Source: Deltaproteobacteria bacterium (GTDB lineage Bacteria > Desulfobacterota > Desulfobacteria > Desulfobacterales > Desulfatibacillaceae). From it: a stretch of 64,000 nt of DNA. How positions within the stretch are numbered: the stretch's first letter is position 1; every line of letters starts with the position of its first letter. The stretch is from assembly GCA_016235345.1 (NCBI GenBank), contig JACRLG010000011.1, forward strand, positions 99,172 through 163,171, written 5' to 3'. This document shows, piece by piece, positions 43,457 through 52,336 of the stretch. Below the pieces are notes generated by a model. It searched no databases, was not told where the DNA came from, and saw only the letters and a program-made list of their open reading frames with translations. The position numbers and the translations under genes were made by a program.

Positions 43457-44313
43457 ATGGGGCGTTGGAACAGTAACCGGATCATCGCGCTGTGCGCTGT
43501 CGTCGCCGTCACGGTTATATTCGCAGGGGGTTGTTCGGGCAAGCCCAAAAAGAAGCCTTTGAATGAAATTCCCATAGAGGTGAGCGCCTTCGGGAAAACC
43601 GAAACCATGCACTACGCCTTGGGCCTTAACGCAGACCCCAAAACATGGGACTGGAAGAGCAAGTCCAATTTCCTTTACAGCAGGACCACCACGATCCTTG
43701 CCACCGCAGTTGAAATGTTCGACACCGTGACAGCAGGCGCGAAAACCTACAACATGCGCCTCACCTGCAAAAAAAGCCCCTATCTGGACGTGGTCCGCAG
43801 CCACGTAACCGAGGAGCAGGGCGGGAAAATCCTGGACGAGTCCAGGGTCGAGGTGAAAAACGGCAAGCTCCATCAGAGTTTCCTGAAGGCCAAGCCCAAC
43901 GTCATCGACTATCCCGACAATATCGTGTCCCAGGCCGGGCTCATGAGGATCGTGGAGGTTCTGCCCAGGGAAAAGGGCGTCCTGTACACCTTTCCCGGCT
44001 ATTTCGACCCCCAGGAGCCCAGGCCCGAAACCGGAGAGGGCATCGGTCTTGAATGCATGGGCGAGGCCGAGATAAAGGCCGCCGACCGCAAGCTAGCCTG
44101 CACCCTGTTCGTTTTAAGGGGCGTGCGCCGGGAATGCCGGTTCTACGTGGACGACAAAGGCGTTCTCCAGTTCGTGGAAATGGACGGCGGCTACACCCGC
44201 ATGGCCCTTCTGACCTCCGCCGAACTGGCCAGGTTCCCCTTTGTTCCGAGGCCCACGGGCGCAAGCCCGGTTGCGGCGGCCCCTGAAACCGCCCAGGCTT
44301 TAACCCTAGCGCC

Positions 44314-44317
<4 letters not shown>
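43457..44317 (+). CDS. Hypothetical lipoprotein, 286 residues
   Basis: From ATG 43457 (AAAGGA 10 bases upstream) a signal peptide with lipobox VIFAGGC (Cys ~25) leads into a mature domain rich in charged residues. The mature domain has no family I recognise, and the C-terminus is Ala/Pro-rich. The stop overlaps the thioesterase ATG (ATGA), so the two are translated together. The body has a repetitive beta-like look (several VEV, YTF, CRFYV segments), which may suit a lipid- or peptide-binding role; this is guesswork. An upstream in-frame ATG at 43394 would bury the signal sequence. Confidence 0.65.
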
Positions 44318-45188
<871 letters not shown>

Positions 45189-45225
45189 AAACCGAAAGAT
45201 ACTTAAACACAGGACTTGCGATTTT

Positions 45226-45281
45226 GTGGGGGAGGGCGGGAAAACCTTTTTTGAAAAAAAGGTTTTCCCGCCCTCCCCCAC
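45226..45281. terminator. Perfect 56-bp palindrome after glnB, probable bidirectional terminator
   Basis: Two arms of about 26 bases are exact complements. The centre is T6-G-A7 and the outer part is a G/C run. The arms end on A/T tracts at the loop and not beyond the stem, so as a terminator it is unusual; it may instead be an inserted palindrome. Confidence 0.6.
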
Positions 45282-45494
45282 ACCCCCTCCCACCATTTCC
45301 AAAAAACTTTAAATATTAGAGGGTTATTGAACCAATACCTGTTGTCGGCCAATATTTTCAAGATGATCTGCAATTTTGAGTATCCCGAAAAACACGGCAT
45401 CCATAGTAGCCTGGATGAAAAATACGATGCCCCCGAAGTTCGTAGCGCCTTTAAAAAACCGCGCAAGCGTGCGAAGCACGCGTAGCGTAAGATA

Positions 45495-45550
45495 AAGGGG
45501 GGTCCGGGGGAGCGACGCTCCCCCGGCCGCCGGAGGCGCTTTAGCTTTTA
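45495..45550 (-). repeat. CCGGCGGC-hairpin repeat, second copy
   Basis: CCGGGGGAGCGACGCTCCCCCGG with GGGGGG upstream and CCGCCGGAGGCGC downstream. It is a counterpart of 38404-38454 with a different loop. The remaining part of 45189-45607 has no gene. Confidence 0.55.
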
Positions 45551-45607
45551 CATGGCCAAAAGCCCCGCCTTGCGCCCAAGGCGGGGCAAACATCCGCGAG
45601 GCGAGGC

Positions 45608-47908
45608 GTGCCGCGAAAAAATATCCTTCTGGCCCTTTTTCTGGCCGCGCTGGTGATCACGGCCTATATCCCTGCCTTAAAGGCCGGTTTCATCTGGGAC
45701 GACGACTCCTATCTCACCGCCAACAAAACCCTTGCCTCGCCGGACGGCCTTTCCCGGACCTGGTTTTCCCTTTCCGCCAATCCCCAGTATTACCCCTTGG
45801 TTTTCACGAGCTTTTTGCTGGAGCGCTCGCTGTGGGGCGTAAATCCCCTGCCATATCACGCGGCCAACGTGCTTTTGCACCTTCTGGGAAGCCTCATCCT
45901 GTGGCGGGTTCTTAAACGGCTCGGCCTTCCCGGAGCCTGGCTCGCCGCCGCAGTATTTGCCCTTCACCCCATGAACGTGGAATCCGTGGCCTGGATCACC
46001 GAGCGCAAGAACGTGCTTTCCGGATTTTTCTATTTTTCCTCTGCCTTCTGCCTTGCGCGTTTCTTCGGGTTCGGCCCCAAAACCGGCAACAGGACCCCCT
46101 CCTTCTGGTACGCGGCGGCCCTCTTGCTCTTTCTGGCGGCGCTTCTGTCCAAGACCGTCACGTCCGTTCTTCCAGCCGCCTTTGTGGCGATTCTGTGGTG
46201 GAAAAACGGAGCGGTGAAAAAGACCGACTGGGCGAGGCTCGCGCCCTTCTTCGCCCTGGCCCTGGCCTTCGGGAGCATCACCGCCTGGGTTGAGCGCCAC
46301 CACGTGGGGGCCGCCGGGGGCGAGTGGGACCTGACCTTCCCGGAACGCATCATAGTGGCGGGAAAGGCCCTCTGGTTCTATATCGGAAAAATTCTCCTGC
46401 CGGTAAACCTCTGCTTCATCTACCCAAGGTTTTCCACAGACGCCGTAAATTTCGTCTCCTGGCTTTTTCCGGCGGCCTTCATCCTCTTTTTCGCGGCCCT
46501 TTTCGCCTTTCGCGGAAAAATCGGCAGGGGACCGGCCACGGCCATAGCCTGTTTTGCCATGGCCCTTTTCCCGTCCCTGGGCTTTTTCAACGTCTTTCCA
46601 CACCGCTATTCCTTCGTTGCGGACCACTTCGCCTATCACGCGCTTCCCTTCTTCATCGCCCTTGTCGTCTGCGGGGGGGCTGGGCTTCTGGAACGCTTGC
46701 GTCAAAAGCCCCCAAGGGCGGCCATGATCGCTCCCGCAGCGCTTCTGGCCTTCCTCGCCGCTTCGTCGTCGGGCCACGCCGGGGTGTTCACGAGCCTGGA
46801 GACCCTCTGGAGCAGGACCATAAAGTCGAATCCTTCGGCCTGGATCGCCCACAACAACCTTGGGGTGTACCTCGATCAGGCGGGCCGGGAGGCCGAGGCC
46901 CTGGCGCATCTTGAAAAATCCCTGGAAATCCGCCCGGACCTGCCCGAAGTGCACTACAACCTGGCGGGTTATTACGGCCGGAAGGGGAACAGGGCCAAGG
47001 CGGCGGAGCACCTGGAGCAGGCCCTTTCCCTTGAGACCTCCAAGGATGACGTGCATTACCAGCTTGGCCTTCTGCTATTGGAAAAGGGCCGTAAACAGGA
47101 GGCCCTTGTGCGTTTCCTGAAGGCCGCCAAGGCCAACCCTTCGCACGCCCAGGCCCTTTACGAGGCGGGAGCGCTTTTTTCGGAGGCTGGCGACAGGCGG
47201 GCTCTCTATTATTTTCAAAAGGCCCTTGCGATAAAGCCAACCATGGCCCAGGCCCATCACGGCATAGGCCGCGTGCTGGCCGCCTCAGGGGACGCAAAGG
47301 GCGCGGAAAAAAAATTCCGCACGGCCCTTGTCGGCCTTCCGGGCGAGGCCACCATCCATAACGACCTGGGCGCGATACTTGTGGCAGAGGGCAGGGAATC
47401 CGAGGCCATGGAGTCCTTCAAAAGGGCCGTTTCGCTCAATCCGCGCTACGCAGAGGCCATCACCAACCTGGCCCTTCTGCTTGTGAAGGCGGGTGAAAAA
47501 GACGAGGCCCTGGCCCGCTACAGGCAGGCCCTTCATGTGGAGGAGAAAAACCCGGAAACCCACTACAACATCGGGGTGCTCCTAATCGCCAAGGGCGGCG
47601 GCGGGGAGGCCTTCGCTCACTTCGCAAGGGCCGCCGAACTTGCCCCGAATTTTCCCGAGGCCCGGTTCGCCCTTGGCCGGGAGCTTTTCGCCCGGAATCG
47701 CTTTGCCGAGGCCGAGCCCCATCTGAAAGCGGCGGTGGCGCTGGCCCCGGATTTTCTGAACGCCCGCGAGGAGCTTGTGAAATTCCTGTGGATGACCGGA
47801 AGGCCCGACCGCGCAAGAAAAGAACTCGCCGATATGAACAGGCTCGACCCCGCCCTTTCCGCCGACCTCGAAAAATGGATGAAAAAAAACCGCCCGGAAA
47901 AAGGGTGA
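45608..47908 (+). CDS. TMTC-like membrane glycosyltransferase with C-terminal TPR domain
   Basis: 766 residues. The first ~390 form a GT-C-type membrane domain with about ten helices: FIWDDDSYL in the first loop (the Asp pair is the typical catalytic site), ALHPMNVESVAWITERKNVLSG, then FPHRYSFVADHFAYHALPF. The remaining ~360 residues are at least nine TPR units (NLGVYLDQAGREAEALAHLEKSL, HYNLAGYYGRKGN and others). Bacterial relatives of eukaryotic TMTC O-mannosyltransferases have this layout. Likely periplasmic protein glycosylation or polysaccharide ligation, but the sugar donor is unknown. GTG start with GAGG close by. Confidence 0.82.
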   Translation: MPRKNILLALFLAALVITAYIPALKAGFIWDDDSYLTANKTLASPDGLSRTWFSLSANPQYYPLVFTSFLLERSLWGVNPLPYHAANVLLHLLGSLILWRVLKRLGLPGAWLAAAVFALHPMNVESVAWITERKNVLSGFFYFSSAFCLARFFGFGPKTGNRTPSFWYAAALLLFLAALLSKTVTSVLPAAFVAILWWKNGAVKKTDWARLAPFFALALAFGSITAWVERHHVGAAGGEWDLTFPERIIVAGKALWFYIGKILLPVNLCFIYPRFSTDAVNFVSWLFPAAFILFFAALFAFRGKIGRGPATAIACFAMALFPSLGFFNVFPHRYSFVADHFAYHALPFFIALVVCGGAGLLERLRQKPPRAAMIAPAALLAFLAASSSGHAGVFTSLETLWSRTIKSNPSAWIAHNNLGVYLDQAGREAEALAHLEKSLEIRPDLPEVHYNLAGYYGRKGNRAKAAEHLEQALSLETSKDDVHYQLGLLLLEKGRKQEALVRFLKAAKANPSHAQALYEAGALFSEAGDRRALYYFQKALAIKPTMAQAHHGIGRVLAASGDAKGAEKKFRTALVGLPGEATIHNDLGAILVAEGRESEAMESFKRAVSLNPRYAEAITNLALLLVKAGEKDEALARYRQALHVEEKNPETHYNIGVLLIAKGGGGEAFAHFARAAELAPNFPEARFALGRELFARNRFAEAEPHLKAAVALAPDFLNAREELVKFLWMTGRPDRARKELADMNRLDPALSADLEKWMKKNRPEKG

Positions 47909-47974
47909 GGCGCGTCGCAAGGGGATGCTGAATTTCCTCCCTGGCTGGAGACCTTTAAAAAAGGGAAAAAGGCC

Positions 47975-49141
47975 ATGCGCCGCGCGATATCAGGAACTCT
48001 TGGGTTCAAAATTGCTGCGGTTGCAATATCTGCGGCCCTTGGCCTCGTTATCGCCGAAATCGTAATGAGAACCCTAAGCCCGGTGCAGGTGGTCATTTTC
48101 CCGGAGGGCCTGATAGCGCCGTCTGCCGACCCCGCCGTCTGTTACGAGCTTAACCCAAGGTGGCCGGAACACGACCGGGACGGACTAAGGGTATCCGGCC
48201 CCCAAACCGGCAAAGGGCCGCACGGGAAAAAAATTCTCGTAACGGGCGATTCCATTGCCTACGGGCTCGGGGTCGGCCCCGGCCAGACGATTTCTGCAAC
48301 AATGGGCCGCATTCTGAAAGGCTGCGGGCTGACCGATGATTGGGAAGCCCTCAACCTGGGGGTGCCGGGCCACGGAATAGGGCAGATTTGCGCGCGGCTC
48401 GAAAACAAGGGCGCAAAATACGAAGCGGATTATCTGGCATACATATACTGCCTCAACGATATCTTTGATGACGCAGGACAGGCCGGAAATTTTTTGATCG
48501 CCAACAACGATAAATTGATATTGCCCGAACAAATGTTGGAAACAAAATATATCGATCTGTTGCTGCGGCTACAAATGGCGCAAAGGGGCGTTCTTCTGTA
48601 CAGAAAATTGAAATACGGAAAAGCGGTAAAAACCGGCGTTCAAGCCGATTTCACTTATTTGAAAAACCGAACCGACGATACGGCGTTAAAAATAATCAAC
48701 GGCTTTTTATCCAGGCAATACAAACATCATTATGTCGACGTGAACTGGGGCAATGCGGAACATTCTTATTATCCCGATTATTACAATAAGCTGTATTACC
48801 TGCTGAAATTGAACGCCGGGTTATCCGGCATCGGCAGGTTCTGCAGAAAATCGAAAATATCGCCGTATATATTCATCGTCCCGATTTTCACCCCCGATAA
48901 AACGGACAGTTACGTTTTCGCCCACATACACGGCCTGATAACCGCGCTTTCCAGGCATCACGGCCTCTACGTAAAGGATTTGCAGCCTCTTTTATCCGCG
49001 CATCCGTCAAGCCTTGTCAGCCAGAAGGATTATTCTCATCCGAGCGCTTACGGAAACGAGGTCATTGCAAGGGAAGTTCTTAAGACTATCGGATTTTCAC
49101 GATGCCTTGCCGGGAACAGGATGAAACCAACAGGCGCGTGA
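47975..49141 (+). CDS. SGNH/GDSL-type hydrolase, membrane-anchored
   Basis: 388 residues. N-terminal hydrophobic segment (about 8-30), block I VTGDSIAYGLGV with the nucleophilic Ser, LNLGVPGHGIGQ (block II-like Gly), CLNDIFDD (Asn/Asp), and a C-terminal DYSHPSAYGNEV giving the Asp-x-x-His pair. This is the periplasmic SGNH group often encoded beside polysaccharide or glycosyltransferase genes, acting as an acetylesterase or acyltransferase partner. The middle of the gene (about 48480-48950) is visibly more AT-rich than its ends, so it may be a mosaic. It follows the TMTC-like gene by 66 bases. Confidence 0.8.
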   Translation: MRRAISGTLGFKIAAVAISAALGLVIAEIVMRTLSPVQVVIFPEGLIAPSADPAVCYELNPRWPEHDRDGLRVSGPQTGKGPHGKKILVTGDSIAYGLGVGPGQTISATMGRILKGCGLTDDWEALNLGVPGHGIGQICARLENKGAKYEADYLAYIYCLNDIFDDAGQAGNFLIANNDKLILPEQMLETKYIDLLLRLQMAQRGVLLYRKLKYGKAVKTGVQADFTYLKNRTDDTALKIINGFLSRQYKHHYVDVNWGNAEHSYYPDYYNKLYYLLKLNAGLSGIGRFCRKSKISPYIFIVPIFTPDKTDSYVFAHIHGLITALSRHHGLYVKDLQPLLSAHPSSLVSQKDYSHPSAYGNEVIAREVLKTIGFSRCLAGNRMKPTGA

Positions 49142-49166
49142 CAGCCTTTAAAGGGCGGGACCAGAC

Positions 49167-49673
49167 ATGGACCAGAAAATGTCGCCGGGAATGCGTTTTT
49201 TCTTCGGAAGGTTGTTCCCCCTGCCCTTTTTCATCGCAGGGGCCGTAATCCTGTTCTTCGGACTTAGGGATCTGAACCGGGCCATGGAAAGCGCTTCGTG
49301 GCCCACGGCGAAGGGTGTGATAGAGCGAAGCTCCGTCGAATACCATTCCGACAGCGACGGCAGCACGTACAGCGCCGAAATCGTTTATGATTTCATCATA
49401 AACCGGGTTACGTACAGCGGCGATTCCGTCGGCTTCGGCGATTTGAGCACAAGCTCGGTGGCCCGCGCCCAAAACATTGTGAACAGGTATCCTAAAGAGG
49501 CGAGCGTAACGGTCCATTACATGCCGGGAAGGCCGGAGGTGTGCGTGCTGGAGCCGGGAGTCAAGGGCCAGACCCTGTTCATGCCCATATTCGGCCTTGT
49601 CTTTTTCGTAACAGGTGCGGCGATGCTGATATATATGCCGAGGCTCATGAAAAGCCAGGCTGACAGAGAATAG
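49167..49673 (+). CDS. DUF3592 domain membrane protein
   Basis: 168 residues with an N-terminal helix (about 12-32), a soluble beta domain with SSVEYHSDSDGSTYSAEIVYDF and the NRYPKEASVTVHYMPGRPEVCVLEPG hallmark (in pieces: NRYPKEASVTV, HYMPGRPE), and a C-terminal helix near 135-155. DUF3592 proteins are single-domain membrane proteins of unknown role. It is 25 bases after the SGNH gene, so perhaps in the same operon. No strong ribosome site. Confidence 0.85.
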   Translation: MDQKMSPGMRFFFGRLFPLPFFIAGAVILFFGLRDLNRAMESASWPTAKGVIERSSVEYHSDSDGSTYSAEIVYDFIINRVTYSGDSVGFGDLSTSSVARAQNIVNRYPKEASVTVHYMPGRPEVCVLEPGVKGQTLFMPIFGLVFFVTGAAMLIYMPRLMKSQADRE

Positions 49674-49759
49674 GCAGGCGGCGGCTGACCTGGCAGCATA
49701 CTTGTAATGATTTGACCAGATAAGCTGAAGCACAGTGCCCACTTAAGAGGACAACTTAT

Positions 49760-50155
49760 ATGAAGCCCAAAAAACTAACTTTTGCGTGCGCGACATGCAT
49801 CTTTTTTCTAATTATTATATATAGTATTGTTATTATATTTTTGGGTGATAGACCAGGAGGACAGGTATTATTTGCTTCACAACAGCCACCAAATATTCAT
49901 TATGAGTCTTTTGACCCTTATATATTTAAAATTATTCAAGGATCAATCAAATGGAATACCATTGGTTGGCCTCGCAGAACAATTATCATGATAATGCGTA
50001 ACAAAGACGACTCATATGGTCATTTCATCGAGACAGATTTATTTCAAAAAGGTGATAAAATTTCTGTTTTTTGGACCAATAATGCAATAGAAGTTATTTT
50101 TCCGCTTGGGCACAAATTGATTATACCTAAAAAAGTATTTATTGGGGGCAGATAA
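49760..50155 (+). CDS. Small AT-rich hypothetical protein with one membrane helix
   Basis: 131 residues: a basic start, one N-terminal helix (about 8-30), then a soluble domain with no family recognised. AGAGGA precedes the ATG by 8 bases. The gene is much more AT-rich than anything around it and uses A/T-ending codons, and a REP-like palindrome lies just after it, so transfer is likely. Confidence 0.6.
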   Translation: MKPKKLTFACATCIFFLIIIYSIVIIFLGDRPGGQVLFASQQPPNIHYESFDPYIFKIIQGSIKWNTIGWPRRTIIMIMRNKDDSYGHFIETDLFQKGDKISVFWTNNAIEVIFPLGHKLIIPKKVFIGGR

Positions 50156-50172
50156 TGCTTATCGGCCTCCAT

Positions 50173-50213
50173 GTTGGGTGAACCCGCACTTCGCGCGGAA
50201 CCACCCAACCTAC
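50173..50213 (-). repeat. REP-like palindrome (TTGGGTGGTTCC family)
   Basis: Outer arms GTTGGGTGAACCC..GGAACCACCCAAC, inner stem GCGC-GAA-type. It matches 1826-1868 in the opposite orientation with a replaced but paired inner stem. Confidence 0.75.
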
Positions 50214-50239
50214 TGAAATCAAATGCTAACCGTTACATA

Positions 50240-50914
50240 CTAAGGCCGCGCAAGCTCAACCACGTCCGCCGGGGTCTTGGCGAGGTGGGCCGCGCCGGAT
50301 GAGGCCAGCTCATCCTGGGTGCGGAAGCCCCAGAGCGCCCCCACCGGGTGCATTCCGGCTGCGATGGCGGTTTTCATGTCTATGGATGTGTCGCCGAGAT
50401 AGAGGATTTCGGACGGGGATAGCCCCAGGCTTTCGGCGATTTCAACGGCCCCGGCGGGATCGGGCTTTTTGGGAACCCCAAGGCGCTCGCCCAAGATCAT
50501 CTTAAAGGGGATGCCCGGAAAAAAGAACTTCACCGTCTCCTTTGTGTTGGCGTCCGGCTTGTTGGAGAGCACGGCAAGCATAAGTCCCGCCCGGTCAAGC
50601 TCCGAAAGCATCTCGACGATTCCTTCATACGGCTTTGTTTTGGCGTTCCAGGTTTTTCCGTAGATTTCGCGGAGAAGCGCCACGCATTCCTCCACGGTTT
50701 TTTCGTCCTTCGCTCCTTCGGGAAGCACCCGGCGGACGAGCATCACTATCCCGTCCCCCACGAAATAGCGCATCTCCTCCCTTGTACGCCCCGGAAATCC
50801 GCGCATGGCCAGCACCGTGTTGACCGAGTCCGTGAGATCGTCCAGGGTGTCCAGAAGGGTTCCGTCCAGGTCGAACACCGCCGCCTTGAAATGATTTTTC
50901 GCCGATTGGGGCAT
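50240..50914 (-). CDS. gph: HAD-superfamily phosphatase, Gph/PGP type
   Basis: 224 residues from ATG 50914. Motif I is VFDLDGTLLDT (both Asp present), motif II is VLSNKPDANTKE with the Ser/Asn, the Lys is in VPKKPDP, and motif IV is LYLGDTSIDMKTA. The helical cap sits between motifs I and II (C1 type), as in phosphoglycolate phosphatases; the substrate may be 2-phosphoglycolate or another small phosphate. Longer in-frame starts run into hairpin element copy 7 and are not used. The ribosome site is weak. Downstream of the element and sppA on the same strand. Confidence 0.87.
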   Translation of the reverse strand: MPQSAKNHFKAAVFDLDGTLLDTLDDLTDSVNTVLAMRGFPGRTREEMRYFVGDGIVMLVRRVLPEGAKDEKTVEECVALLREIYGKTWNAKTKPYEGIVEMLSELDRAGLMLAVLSNKPDANTKETVKFFFPGIPFKMILGERLGVPKKPDPAGAVEIAESLGLSPSEILYLGDTSIDMKTAIAAGMHPVGALWGFRTQDELASSGAAHLAKTPADVVELARP

Positions 50915-50958
50915 TTTTCGTCTTTCGTTACTGAAAATTTGCCGGGGCCACGTACCGA

Positions 50959-51079
50959 GCCCGTCTAAAAACGATGAAGCGCGAAGGTTGGCGAGAAGCG
51001 CGGGGAGATATAATACTGTTCGTATATGACCGACCCGCGCTTTGAAGCCTGACACAGCGATTCGCGTTTTTAGACGGGC
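50959..51079 (-). repeat. Interspersed hairpin element, copy 7
   Basis: Outer arms GCCCGTCTAAAAACG and its exact complement (15 bp), inner arms AGCGCGGG/CCCGCGCT. The tip is ATAC..GTAT in place of GTAC..GTAC. It lies 2 bases past the sppA stop, between sppA and gph. Confidence 0.9.
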
Positions 51080-51081
51080 GA

Positions 51082-52071
51082 CTACTCAGCGCCTGGAAGC
51101 CACATATAGTAGAAGCCCGGCGAGAGACTGGCCGGGGCCAGGGGCGGAATCCCCAGGTCCACCAGGGAGGCCCTTGCGGGTGCGCTCATGGTGGAAGGGT
51201 TGTAGACGTTGTCGTCCGGGTAGTCCGCCCGGCGGTAGGCCACCACCTTTGCGTCCTCCGGCAGTCCGGCAAGGGACCTGGCCTTGGCGATGGCGTCTTT
51301 CATGTAGCCCACTTCATCTATTAGGTTCAGTTCCCTTGCCCGCGCGGCTGTGAAAATGCGGGCGGTGGAGACCTCGGCTGCGGCTTCGGTGGTGAGCCTG
51401 CGGCGCTCCTTCACGAGTCCCATGAAACGCGCGGCCATGTCGTCGGTTATATCCTGGAACAGGGCCTTTTCCTCGTCCGTGGCGGGCCTGAAAGGCGAGC
51501 CCATGTCCTTGTTGCGGCCTGAGGTGTGGGCGGTGACGTCCAGGCCCAGCTTGTCCATGAGGCCGGTGACGCGGGCGCGGGCCATTATGACGCCCACCGA
51601 GCCGGTGACGGTTATGGGATGGGCCACGATCCAGTCCGCAGGAAGGCTTATGTAGTAGCCGCCCGAAGCGGCCAGGTCCAGCATGGACACCACGAGCTTG
51701 GCCCCGGTCTTTTCCTTGAAGTCGGTGAGTTCCTTGTAGATGATGTCGGAGGCCATGGCGCTTCCGCCCGGCGAGTTCACCACAAGAACCACTGCCCGGA
51801 CCTTGGGGTCTTTGGCCGCCATGTCAAGCTGGGAGACGAGTTCCTGCATCATGCTGGGCTTGGAGCGCAGCATTCCCTCCTGGGGGGCGTCGGAGATTTT
51901 GCCCTTGACCGGTATGATGAGCACCTTTTGGGCGGACTTGCCGGAAAGCAGGCGCTCCCGCAATGGGTCCTGGGCGTCGGTGAAAAGTTTCACGTTGGGG
52001 GCCACGCATCCCTGAAGAATCAAAAGGACGCCAAGACTGATTAATAGGAACGCCGATTTTTTCGCTTTCAC
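51082..52071 (-). CDS. sppA: Signal peptide peptidase SppA-type serine protease, lipoprotein form
   Basis: 329 residues from GTG 52071, which lies 6 bases after AAGGAG; the in-frame TTG at 52086 would place the ribosome site inside the gene. N-terminal lipobox LLILQGC makes it a lipoprotein, where many SppA have a membrane helix. Clp/crotonase-fold core: VNSPGGS, DLAASGGYYIS with the nucleophilic Ser, and SGRNKDMGSPFRP with the Lys region of the Ser/Lys dyad. It degrades cleaved signal peptides or membrane fragments. Hairpin element copy 7 follows its stop. Confidence 0.9.
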   Translation of the reverse strand: MKAKKSAFLLISLGVLLILQGCVAPNVKLFTDAQDPLRERLLSGKSAQKVLIIPVKGKISDAPQEGMLRSKPSMMQELVSQLDMAAKDPKVRAVVLVVNSPGGSAMASDIIYKELTDFKEKTGAKLVVSMLDLAASGGYYISLPADWIVAHPITVTGSVGVIMARARVTGLMDKLGLDVTAHTSGRNKDMGSPFRPATDEEKALFQDITDDMAARFMGLVKERRRLTTEAAAEVSTARIFTAARARELNLIDEVGYMKDAIAKARSLAGLPEDAKVVAYRRADYPDDNVYNPSTMSAPARASLVDLGIPPLAPASLSPGFYYMWLPGAE

Positions 52072-52212
52072 CGATTTCTCCTTCAATTATCGTTTTTTGG
52101 CCCGGTCCGCCGCAAGGCCGCCGAACCGGTTCCATCGAGCCGGGACGCACTATAAGCCCGGCGTTTTTTCAAGTCAATTCAATGCCGGTGGATAGAGTGC
52201 AACAAACCATGC

Positions 52213-52241
52213 TTGACAGTATCGCCCGCTAATCATAATCT
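52213..52241 (+). promoter_or_regulatory. Sigma-70-type promoter of the transglutaminase gene
   Basis: TTGACA at 52213-52218, 17-base spacer, TAATCT at 52236-52241, about 96 bases before the start codon. Confidence 0.65.
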
Positions 52242-52336
52242 GAAAAAATGGAATGAAAACATCGGCGAAACGAATTGGCGTCAGATTCCCCCTGTCCCAC
52301 GGCCTTTTCCATTGCAAAGGCAAGCAAGGAGAAACC

